Positions 20,901-30,886 of a stretch of DNA of 64,000 bases are shown one piece after another. Positions within the stretch are counted from its first letter, which is position 1, and the number at the start of each line of letters is the position of its first letter. Source of the stretch: Strigops habroptila (taxonomy: Eukaryota; Chordata; Aves; Psittaciformes; Psittacidae); NCBI RefSeq assembly GCF_004027225.2, contig NC_044290.2, positions 11,114,906 through 11,178,905 on the forward strand, in the 5' to 3' direction. The notes beneath the pieces were generated by a model that made no database searches, was not told the origin of the DNA, and worked only from the letters and a program-made list of their open reading frames with translations. Position numbers and translations under genes: made by a program.

Positions 20901-23069
20901 TGTTAGCTTTCAAAGCTGAACAAATCAGACCAAAACTCATGCACACCCATGTGTGCCTGTGCACGCAGGACTTTGCATGGGAGGAAGGAGGTAAAACCAC
21001 CCGACATCTACCAGTTTAAGCTGGAGAATGCTGCGAGGGCAGCACCTTTGCCCCTTGCTAAGGGACACAGCTAAGCTGGGAGGTCTTCTGCCTGAGCTGA
21101 AATTGGATTGTAAAATGAGGAACAGCAACAAAAAGGAGGTCTACCTCTCTCCGTGCTGACAGACCCAGGCTCTACCCGTGAAGCTGTTCCAATCTGGAAG
21201 CTTTATGGCCATGTTAACATGGCGCCTCTCCACAGGACTTATTAGTTTGGGCGAGGTGCCACGTTAATGCAGCTAGAAGGCTGCTAGGCTGGAGCTGGCT
21301 CGTATCCGGACGGCTTGGAGAACATGTAGGCATGCTCTTTCACTCTGACATTGTTAGCTCCATTACCACCCAGGCTGATAAACTCTGAGGCTTACTTACA
21401 CCATGGAATGTTGTACACCTCATTTAGGCAGCTCAATTAGGAGACTAGTCACTGCGGGTCCGTAGCCTGTTGGGAACAAAGGCATCAGGGTGATCCAAAA
21501 GCAAGGTGGGTTTGGAGACTGCAGCCTCCTGTATCTTTACTAGTGGTCCTCCAAAAAGCCCTCTATTGACATGCTTAGTCAAGGTACCTCATTTTTGCAG
21601 GTCTGCTTAAGAGAAAACCAGCAACAGCCAGTGGTGGGGCAGCTCAAGAGAGCTGGTGCTGGTGGCATCTTGGGTTGGGTATGACACAGATCAGAAGTCC
21701 ACGATCTCAGCACACCAGCCTGAGAGTGAACATCCTCACTGCAGGTGAAGGTGAACATACATCAGCTGAGCTGCACAGATCTTAGCATTGCAAAAGGGAG
21801 AGCTTCTGCAAGTCAGGGATAGTGAGACCTAGCTGAGACCCAGAATATAAAATAAGGAGTTTTCTTGCAAGGATGGACTAAGACAAATCCAGATGACCCC
21901 AGAAACACAGCAGAAGGAGAACATTCAAGTTTGGCAACGGAGGAGTTAAGATATACCAGAACAAGTCAACCATATCACTGACTTGCGGCTGTCCTGCTTT
22001 ATCATGCCTAGGAAAACAACATCCTTAAAAAAAAAACCCCAAAAATGCAGCAGAAGTCAGTGTTGCATGGTCCTTCCATCCACAGGCGTGTGCTGGCTGG
22101 CTCTTGGCTGCTTCAGAGGCATTTCCATGCAGTAAGGTTGACGTGTCATTCTCTACTTAGCACTGCCTCCAGCGCCTCACCCCCACTGCATGGCCTGAGC
22201 TGAGCTGTGGCTGTGGCTGTTGCCAAGCATGTCCAGCATCCCTCTTCACCATAACACTGTGTTGCAGCCATGCTGCCGGCCGCCAAGAGGAGAAACCCAC
22301 GATGGAGCAGAGGAAGGTGATAGAAGCATTGGGACCTGGCACGTCAGTGGTGTGGTGACTTGGCAGTGGTCAGGAGAGCTGTGGCTCTGATTGCAGCCAT
22401 GCCAGCTGCCTGTTTCAAGACATAAATCACTACCATGTGCCCCACCGAAACTGCTGTCATTCACAGGAGATTTTGCAACTCTCAGAATTACTATATTTTA
22501 AATTCTTTCAGGGTTTTGTTTGGTGGGTTGTTTTTTTTTTTCACTGGGAGTTGAAACTGAACTCGGTTCTGTAAACGAAGCTGTTTTGTATTTCTTCCCC
22601 TATGACAGCTATACAGCCTCAGGTCATGATCACATCAAATCATCCAAGCTAAGCAATATGCGAGCTGGTCAGTGCATGAGTGGGTGGCCTCCAGCTAGAA
22701 TCCAGATGGTGGTAAGGATTAAATCATCCCTGTGAAACAGCACCGAATTAGTGTCCTCTTTCGGCACGACGGGACTGACAGTTACTAACAGCCTTCAAAC
22801 ATGCTACTCCCCTGGTGCTCTGATTGCTCCCAGCCCTGGGTAATCCCATTACACTTCTCACAAGCCCAGGGGTCCCAGCGTGGGTCCAGTTTTGAGCTGA
22901 AGCATTTTGTACCTATTCAGCACCAATGTAAGGGATGAGCCCAAGTGCAGAACAATACCGGATGAGGCCTTTCGTTTTCGGTTAGGAGCTGGCAGACCAG
23001 CAGAGGTGGCTGAGTCTGGCAAACGCGATTTGGATTGCTGCTGAAATATTTCATTCCTTTTCCTTGCAG
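20901..23069. other. Unique noncoding DNA, partly CpG-retaining
   Basis: No gene is supported. The part at 21180-21490 keeps more CpGs than its neighbours (GGCGCC, GGGCGAGG, TATCCGGACGG, GCGGGTCCG) and includes a weak old-repeat-like string, CATTTAGGCAGCTCAATTAG near 21420. An 11-T run is at 22531-22541. Overlapping minus frames at 22157-22464 are unremarkable. Confidence 0.5.
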
Positions 23070-23960
23070 AGCCTCTGTCTCCTGTACAGAGACACACATC
23101 CTAGACCTTGTTGTCCATTAACTCCTAGCACTTTTGTCCAAATCCCAAAAATCAGGAGGGCCCCTTCTTGTGGAAGTGAGAGGAGGAGGAGGGCCAGGGG
23201 AGCACTCTTACATATATCAAAACGCAGTTTTGTCCTTTTCCCTGCCGAAGCGAACGGATGAAAACCGGGCAGGCTGGAGCAGCCCCTCCAAGCGTTGGAG
23301 CATCAGCAGGGAAAGCCGAGCCAAGAAAGAACACATGGTGGTTGTATGTTGCAGTGACACTTCAAGAAAAATCGCTTTGAGTCGTGAGCCCGATCACTTA
23401 ACTGCAGCGGGCACCCTCCCAGATTTCCTGAGTCAAATGTAAATTGCCTGAGGAAACGTCCCCCTCCTGCCCCTCAGCCCGGCACCGTTCCCCCATCGCA
23501 CACACTCTCCCTCTGACTGCACACCCTGTGTCTCAAAGCTCTTTTTACTGTGTTTACAAATTATGAACATTCTGCTCAGTTAATTATGAAAATATTGGTA
23601 AGTCTGTGAGGCTGGCTCCTGGATGGAGCCGAGGCAGAAAGCCCTTGAAAAATGAGCCGCTTTCTCTCTGCTCCCTATTGCCAATGGATTTTGTTGTTCT
23701 AGGGTATGACTCCGCCAGTCTGCAACAGCCTCTTTATAAGCTGCAGCTCCGGAGGCCGGGCCGGCAGCGGTATTTGCTCTGCCTGGTGTTAGCAGGACGG
23801 AGAGGGGCAGACAGAGGGGTGGCGGGAGGGATGCAGTCTGCTTTCTGTTACCCCATCTACATCTCTGCGCGTGGGCCCAGGGCCAGATCTCTAGCTGCAG
23901 AACTCGGTGGAAGCACCTTGATTCACGCTGGTTTAGTCACTGTCCGCAGTTAACTTCGGG
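23070..23960 (+). promoter_or_regulatory. CpG-island-like block with TATA box and splice signals; candidate promoter or first exon
   Basis: This is the one clearly CpG-rich stretch of the window. From about 23220 to 23500 I count roughly 16 CpGs in 280 bp at about 55% GC, giving an observed/expected ratio near 0.75 by hand. A second group follows at 23630-23960 with about 15 CpGs. A TATA-like TTTATAAG lies at 23733-23740 in front of a GC-rich stretch, so a start near 23765 on plus is plausible. A strong acceptor (CATTCCTTTTCCTTGCAG) ends at 23069, and a GTAAGT donor sits at 23598-23603; together they could bound a 528-nt noncoding exon. The frames inside (90-115 codons) are not recognisable. 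A conserved enhancer is the main alternative. Confidence 0.4.
23733..23740 (+). promoter_or_regulatory. TATA-box-like TTTATAAG
   Basis: It sits within the CpG-rich block, about 30 bp before a GC-rich stretch containing CCGGCAGCGG, the spacing expected of a TATA box and start site. No initiator was identified with confidence. Confidence 0.3.
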
Positions 23961-26567
23961 CTCATCTAAATCCAGAGTATTTGGATGAAATGCCGAGGGC
24001 TGACTCTGATCCCACCAAGAGGGGGTTTTGTTCTAGTCCAGTTCTCTTGGCTTCAGCAGGGTAAATCTTGCTCTGTGCATTGATACGCGCATCAAGAGAG
24101 CCAAGTCCAGATTTGCCTGTGTGTCACTGCAGATTTCACATTACTTTGAGAGGAAGAAGGGCAGGTCCTGCAGAGCTGACTCCTGAAGCCAATTAAGTTA
24201 TTTCAGCAGTAAAATTGACCTATTGCTCTGAACTAATTTTCTGTGTTTGCCTGGTATAAGTGAGAGGAAAAGATATTTTCATTCTCAGCCTGGTTTCAAT
24301 ACAACAGCAGTTTTTTCATCAGCTGAGTAGCCAGACATTGATTTCAAAACAATTACATCAGAGCACACAACTTAAAGAGCAATTTTTCTGCTTTACCTCT
24401 TTCCTAACCACCTCTAAAGAAAACAGGGGTTTTCTTTTCAATATTAGCAAAGAGGGAAGAATCTGTGTAAACTTTTGATACATTTCTTTACATACACAGG
24501 TAAATAAAAGAGGATAATATATGTAAAGTGCAGTATGTGACAAAACTGATCAATATTCCTTGCATTTGAATTCCATGCAATGATGATACATTCAAATATA
24601 ATGTGTAGTGCCACGTATCTTAAACAGTATGAAAATTGATCAATTTTCTAATATGTAACACATGGTTTAGACACTTTTGAGTATGTCAGAAATGCCCATG
24701 CTGTCTTCTTTGCTAAGAAAAGAAAGAATTTGATGACAAATTTAGAATGTATGTTGTGTTTTGCTGGAACTGTAGGTATCCTAGTCAATTTTATCACTTA
24801 TTTCACTAAGATTATCTTTACATGTTAAATAAATACGAGTTTATTAATGCTGTTTGGATTTAGCAACCATAACCATGTCTCTCAGCACATCTAACGTTCA
24901 ATATTACTCCTTTAGGAAAGGCAAGGTTGTGCTTGTGCCCACTGAAGTCCTACTGAAGGCAACTGGCTCCCGTTGGTGCTCTGTGAAAATGAATCCGGTT
25001 GTTGTGCTTCCATTGGCAGCTCCAATGGCAGGTCAGTGCTTAGAAAATAAAATCAGAATTTAGGATCAAGTGATGCAAATGCACCTATAGTTAAATTTTG
25101 AAGTAAAATTCTTTTTCATCAAGTAATACAAAGGTCCATTCAAAGAGACAATGGTCCTATTAGAAGATATTTTGAGGTCTAAAGGGTTTCATACAGAACT
25201 AAATTACCTATCAAAAAGAATAATCATCTCATACAATCAGAGCAGCTGACATTAACCTTTTCTAGGGAGAGCAAATCTGATTCCAATGATGGAGTTTACA
25301 CAGAAGTGCATTTGGAACATTTAGGAGAAAACTTTCTTATCTAACTGAGCAGTGACTTCTTATGCTGAAAATCATCGTAATTCCAAGAAAAGCAGTGTAT
25401 ACACCATCCAAGAATTCATTGCCATCAGATAATGTAAGGCCTTTTTCAAGTCAGTACACACTGCAGTTAATGAAGACATTGGATTTAGATTCCTTTAGAA
25501 ACATTTTGGTTTGAGTTTCATTTTCTTGTACTACAGTTTGATTTTTTTCCCCCAAATGAAATCTTATTTTGGATTTTTAAAGATATTTCAAATTGATTTT
25601 TGCAATAATTTCTCTCTTTTTCACAATGACAAATATATTTAGCTGAACACTTTCAGCCAATGTTAGGCCATGAAGTTTCTGAACCAGTTAGTCTTTAAAT
25701 AACCATGATGCCATCAGTGACCTATGAACATTTCTGCTGAAGACTCATGGATCACACCATGATAGCTAAAATGTTAAACCACTAACGATCTTTAAGCCTG
25801 ATACAGTTAGAAGTGGAGTTCTGGCTTTCTTCTGGTCTTGTCAACAAGTCTGGAAAGCTCTTTCCATCAGTATTTTATAGAAAGCATAAGTGGTGTCTTC
25901 CTGCAAGAATTCCTCGTCATAATTTGTGAGGCATGCTGGGTTGTGTGTATATTTGCTGGCAGAATTGGTTATTAGTGGTTGGGCTTTTTGGGGTAATATA
26001 TGTCTTTGCTGTGTGTAAAAGTGTCCAGATATTTTGTGGGTTATTATTATTATTATTATAAATTATTACACTTGGGTGCATAATGTTCATTCCATTCCAT
26101 GCACAGTTATCAATTTGCAATTTGTGTGGGATTAAGGGGAATTCTGCCTGCAAAGTCAGTTTAGCAGGGAATAAATCGACCTGGTGCTATAATTGATGGC
26201 CAAACACTACACACTCCTGAAAATGAATTGCAGTGGAGAACACCTCTAGTGAAAGTACTATTTGGACACAGTGTCAAAAATACCAGCTTGGCCCCATTAT
26301 TCCAAAGCTAAATTGATCCATATGATTGGAGTATTGCCCAGATAGGGTTTTTTTTTCCCAAACAATCATTTCGAAATTCCCATTATCAATACACTAATGC
26401 ATGTTGAAGGCTCGTTGGGTCTGACATAGGAAGTGATGTAATAAGGGAACCCTTAATACTCAAACAGGAAACGTTTTCCTTGAGGAATAGTATACTTGAA
26501 AACTGCAGATTACAATTTAATATTAACCAGATTTCTACATTAAACATGATTTCCGAGAACAATTTCA
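23961..26567. other. AT-rich unique noncoding DNA
   Basis: GC content drops sharply after the CpG block. No frame above 80 codons is convincing. The segment at 24938-24980 (CCCACTGAAGTCC followed by GGCTCCCGTTGG) faintly resembles an old reptile repeat. A short (TTA)n tract lies at 26041-26060. Confidence 0.6.
26041..26060. repeat. (TTA)n microsatellite
   Basis: Six uninterrupted TTA/ATT units are followed by AAATTATTA. It is short and probably little polymorphic. Confidence 0.8.
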
Positions 26568-26601
26568 TTTTTCTTTCTTTTCCCCCCCTTTTTCTTTTCC
26601 T
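26568..26601. repeat. 34-nt pyrimidine tract
   Basis: All bases are C or T on the plus strand, including a run of seven C. No acceptor AG follows at a useful distance. Confidence 0.75.
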
Positions 26602-26639
26602 GCTTCTCCTCTAAATGATCAAACCTGCATCGAACCACA

Positions 26640-27060
26640 AGCGGCTCCTGGAATGAGCCCATGGCTGCCTGCAATTTAAATGTCAGCCTCAGCAATTGCA
26701 GAGCTACATTGGATCTCTTTCCCAGCCCTTGCCACTCACTACTTCCCTGTCAATCTCAATCTGCCTCTGATCCCCACATGTGTCAGTAAGCCTCATTCTG
26801 TCCGCCGTGCCTGGTTAGGTGCATTTTGCTTCAGGGGCATCAGAAGGTGTCCCTTTGGGATTTGGTGGTGTTGCCAGTTAATACATAGCCAGATCAGCTG
26901 ATGGAGTAATGACAACACAGCAGCAATGAAATCCAGTTGGATTTATGGAGACAAATGGCGAATTGCGTAATGTCCAGTGCAGCGTGAGGGACAGAGTGAG
27001 GAGAATTAACAACTGCACAAATATTGCATTTTCAGGACTGACTGGCTACTTGGTTCTTCA
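26640..27060. promoter_or_regulatory. Candidate regulatory block with C/EBP-PAR bZIP site
   Basis: ATTGCGTAAT at 26962-26971 joins a C/EBP half (ATTGCG) to a PAR-bZIP/ATF-like half (CGTAAT), a strong bZIP word retaining a CpG. GGCGAATT and GCAGCGTGAG nearby also keep CpGs. GGAATGAGCCCATGG and CAATTTAAATG lie upstream. There is no coding evidence. Confidence 0.3.
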
Positions 27061-27954
27061 ACTGACCACTGCTATTTGTATGTATTTGTTTATGGTCTGG
27101 GAGTCCTGTTTGTGAGCAGTCCCAATGCCAGGCTGTTAAACACAGCAAACAAAACATTGTCGCTGTCTCAAAGAGCTACCAAGGTCCAGTGCCATCCTGC
27201 ACAACCCCGAGTACCAGCGACTCTGAGTAACTTGGCCCTTCCTGCAGTGTTTGGGTGTCTGCGTGCTCCCAGGGGCAGGTTTCCTTTCTGCTCCCTGCAA
27301 AGATCTCTGCCAGGAAGCCCTTCAGGCTGAGCCAAGCACAACTCATTTCACCATCTCCTTCAAAAGTCAAGTCAGACCGCATTGCTGGTAGCAAGACATG
27401 TTTACCAGGTCTGTAAAAGTGATGGGTCTAAATATAGCACCTGCTGAAATGGTCCTTAAAGAGGGGAAGGAAAAGGGATGGCGTGGCTGGGGAGAAAGGT
27501 GATGCAGAAGCACCTTCTGACCTAATGCAGTTTTTCTCTGGAATTGTCTAATTGTTTTCCAGAGGCTTCTACAAAATAAAACACTTCAATGAACCAAAGA
27601 TTTCAAAACTAAGGAGATCTCTGCAATACAGCCAGCTCCTGCATGTGGAGAGTATTTACCTAGGCAAAGAGAGTGGCTGCTACAAGCTGATGGTTTGATC
27701 AGTAGCATCAGTTCTGCTGCGTAACTGCTTCTTAAAACTCACCTGCCAAAACCCCACTTTTTTGCAGTAAGGTCTTCAAAGGTCAGACACCACAAGGTGG
27801 CATTCTGCACTTCACCTCTGTAACCTGCTGCTCCAAAGGCTGAGGAACATGATGGTGGAGCTGGAATGAAGAGGCACACTTTGCTATGTGGACTAGAAAC
27901 GTCAATCTCAATGACGAACTCCCACACTTTGCACTAGGAGTACTTGAAAAGGGT
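27061..27954. other. Unique noncoding DNA
   Basis: No supported gene. Frames of 60-90 codons occur on both strands and overlap each other. Confidence 0.55.
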
Positions 27955-28671
27955 TCAACAAAATATATAGAGCAAAGAGCCTTCCCTGAGCTGTAAAGAT
28001 AGAGAGGCTGCACTAGAAATAGTCTCCTCCATGCTTTGAAATGCAAGTGCTTTGTTCCTTGCCTGGTTTGAAATGGTCTTCTCCCATGGAAGAATCAAGA
28101 ATTGTTTGCCAGCCAGGACCGAAATGTAAACCAGGATCCCCAAAGAGCAGTGTGACAATGTAACACTAATCCATCCCATTTCTGCTGATATGATGCACAT
28201 GGAGAAGGAGGTTAACCACGCTGGTGCCTCCTGCGGTGGGCAATCACTGTAATGTAAATTGTGACCTTCACACAATTGCTCATTGGAAACATTTACATGG
28301 AGACTAAATCCCTCCCAGGTTGCATGATAGCACAAGCTTTGTTTTCTTAGGCTGTTGTTCCCTATTTGGCACATATTACAAAGCCATCCAGGGGCTCTGA
28401 AATCCATGAAGCACAAGCTCGGACTGCCTGCGTGCTGCCAGCAGAACTGACAAGCATGCAAGGAAAAGGCTCCTTGGGCTGCCAAGTCATGTAGCTTTTG
28501 AATGAAGTAGCCTCCCCATGAAAGAGCCTTGCTTTCTTGATCAGCAAAATCCTGATCTGCCATGAAATTCTCCCACCTACATTGGTCTTCAGGAAAGGAG
28601 CCCACATGGAGGCTCTGGCCCAGGACTGTTGTTGTGTGCCAAATTAAATCCATTCTGTAGCTCTTCTGCAT
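27955..28671 (-). CDS. Long ATG open reading frame, 238 codons, product unknown
   Basis: This is the longest ATG frame in the window. The frame is open upstream for another 20 codons to a stop at 28732-28734, making 258 open codons. The product would be rich in Cys (12) and Trp (9), with one hydrophobic stretch at about residues 168-188 (ISVTLSHCSLGILVYISVLA) that could span a membrane. There is no signal peptide, no known domain and no repeat structure that I recognise. Composition is more like translated noncoding DNA than a typical folded protein. By a rough stop-codon estimate a frame this long is uncommon in 64 kb of such DNA, but not impossible. Alternatives are a young or lineage-specific gene, a decayed retroelement, or chance. 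No promoter or polyadenylation context was established. Confidence 0.2.
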   Translation of the reverse strand: MQKSYRMDLIWHTTTVLGQSLHVGSFPEDQCRWENFMADQDFADQESKALSWGGYFIQKLHDLAAQGAFSLHACQFCWQHAGSPSLCFMDFRAPGWLCNMCQIGNNSLRKQSLCYHATWEGFSLHVNVSNEQLCEGHNLHYSDCPPQEAPAWLTSFSMCIISAEMGWISVTLSHCSLGILVYISVLAGKQFLILPWEKTISNQARNKALAFQSMEETISSAASLSLQLREGSLLYIFC

Positions 28672-28865
28672 GATACTGTAGGCACAGGCAGCTGGTAGAG
28701 GGCAGTGGGAAACCAGAGATGAAAAACCTGCTTATGAAAGGGAGACCAAATACAGGTAGTGCTTGGTACCACAGAAGGGTAGTGGCCACTCTCTGGTGCT
28801 TCTGTCCACAGAATGTTGTCATGGACCTTTGAGGCAAGTAACTCGATGCAGTGGCTTGGGATGTA

Positions 28866-28922
28866 CTAGAATGTACAGGAATATACTGCGTTAGAAACGT
28901 GCTAGAAATGTACAGGAATATA
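28866..28922. repeat. Small minisatellite-like repeat
   Basis: CTAGAATGTACAGGAATATA (28866-28885) recurs as CTAGAAATGTACAGGAATAT at 28902-28921, with a partial unit (TTAGAAACGTG) between them. It looks like two or three units of a decayed local duplication. Confidence 0.65.
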
Positions 28923-30692
28923 GGAATAAACTGAAAAAGAAAGAAAAGGCCACTGTGAATGTTATATCTTAAATCTCAGCCCTAGTGATCCAGAAAGTAT
29001 ACTGAGTTTGGGACAGTACAGTCAGAGCATCAGCTGAGATTCACCCATGGTTTGGGGCTTACTGATGATGAAATAAATGTGCTTCAGCCAATTACAATTC
29101 AAGATTCATTTCAAAATTGAGGTCAAAATCTGTGTTATAACCCCAATGATACATGGGAGTGTTCCCTGCCCTCCCCTCTCCAATTTAGTCCTCAAATCTG
29201 AAGGCTGAGGCATGTTTTTGATCCATCTGTCCACACATTTGATGCTTTCTCACAGATGCAAGAACGAAACCTGAAATTCATAGAAGGAAACGAGAGTTTT
29301 CATGGCTCCAAGGGACCTACTGAGAATACCTCCCATACTTTGGGACAGACAACAGACTCCCAAGAGAGCTTGAAAAAGCAGCTGCCACCCTTGGTTTTAT
29401 TCTGAACTGGATGCAATTTCATAATCCAAGTCTGTTCTGTTCTAGTTTTAGATTTGTGGCTTTGGATAACCACCTATATGTGCCTATTTTCCTTCATTAG
29501 GTGTCAGGTAACAAACTGTTCTGAAACAGCGTGTACCAGCATGGGAACAGCAGGGTTAGAAATCAGTGCCAAGACGTTCAGATGAATTTCTTTATCCTCA
29601 TCCTCACTCTGGCAAGGATAGCTGTTAAATTCAGTTAATTAGGGAAGGTTGATAGAACAAGTCTGTAAGTGTTGCAGTCGGGCTCAGCGGACACTGTGCG
29701 TGTGTACTTTCTACATTCAAAAGAGCTTGGGGAGTTTCTGTGTGTATGATATGAGTCTCTCTTTATATTAAGCCTTTCTTGAACAAACATAAACCTCATG
29801 AGGGAAGTGCTTTTTATACTTTTCCTGTCCCCAGAACCTCAAGATAGAATTAAAAATGCCAGGACATAAATTACCACCCTTGGCTCTAGTTTACCTAGTT
29901 ACCAACAAAAATACTGGTATCAGTTGGCATGAATTGGCAGCGTTTCAACAACATCCTTTGAACCAGGCCAATCCACCAAATGACAATCTGGTTCCATGTA
30001 TATTTTTAGCCAGAACACTCCGTGGCACATGTTGCTGTCTTTCTGGAACCATTTATAGTTTCTGCAGTATCATTTACTACCATTTTCTCTAAATGTGTTT
30101 CCAGGAGAGCTGTAAATGTACACTCTTGCTACAGGCACTGAGCATAAAATAGGAAAGAAAGAAGGGAGGAAGGTCAGAGCAGTAGTTGAGTCATTATGCA
30201 GCAAAAAAGTCAGATCTCCAGGCAGTTCTAGAGCTATCCGCATTGGTTGTATTTGGCAACACAGAGCTTAAGCATCCCAGCTTATTGTGGAGCATCAACC
30301 CATGCAGAGTGACAATGTGCTCATGGATTTGCTCACACATGTGTTGCTTTTGTTCATGTGCTTCAGTTCTGGAGTCACGAAGATGGGTACAAAGGAGAGA
30401 CAGGGAACCTGGTGCTTCCCATTGCTATGCTACAACTCTGCCAAAGTCCATGGGGAAAATTAACTAATATAATGTGTAGAAATTATCAAATCACCTATCT
30501 CATGGCATTTGCTATTCTCTTGTGCTGCACCTTGTCATCTGTCTGATTCCAAGGTGGGTCTCAAACTGCTGCTGAATGAGAGCAGCAGAATATTGTAACC
30601 TCTCTGAACTCACTTTCTATTGGTATAAATGACTCTGCAAGGGAAGGAGTAACGGAGAACCAAGCTCATGAACTTTGTTCAAGGTAACTTAC
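28923..30692. other. Unique noncoding DNA
   Basis: No gene supported. A GA-rich run near 30154-30178 and a CAATTACAATTC word near 29088 are the only small features noted. Confidence 0.55.
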
Positions 30693-30886
30693 TCTGTGGT
30701 TGCTTTACTATGGATTTTAGTACACCTTGGTGAGCATATAGTTTTTCACTGGATAACATGATCACAAAAGCCCAAACAATCAGTCTTATGGTTGTAATTA
30801 TCAGAAACACATTTATGTAATGCCATGGAGAAAAGTTTAATCTTATGGTATTAAATGTATGTATGACTAAATTCATCAAGAAAACA
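30693..30886 (-). CDS. Candidate internal exon with membrane-like sequence, product unknown
   Basis: On minus, a good acceptor (CTTTTTCCATCCCTTACAG) precedes 30886 and a strong donor (AGA|GTAAGT) follows 30693, enclosing 194 nt. Only one frame is open, for 64 codons. It begins VFLMNLVIHTF and includes a hydrophobic run (INVFLIITTIRLIVWAFVIM) ending in SSEKLYAHQGVLK. The length, phase and strong signals look exon-like. Against this, the sequence is AT-rich, has no CpG, and AT-rich DNA often yields hydrophobic chance frames. It could be part of the same minus-strand transcription unit as the frames at 13.7 and 13.0 kb, but nothing proves a link. No family is recognised. Confidence 0.2.

Noticed and set aside
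21415..21450. CATTTAGGCAGCTCAATTAG as another old reptile repeat
   Set aside because: Only one short block fits. No second block in the expected order was found.
24938..24980. CCCACTGAAGTCC...GGCTCCCGTTGG as an old repeat
   Set aside because: Spacing and the middle portion do not fit well enough to call.
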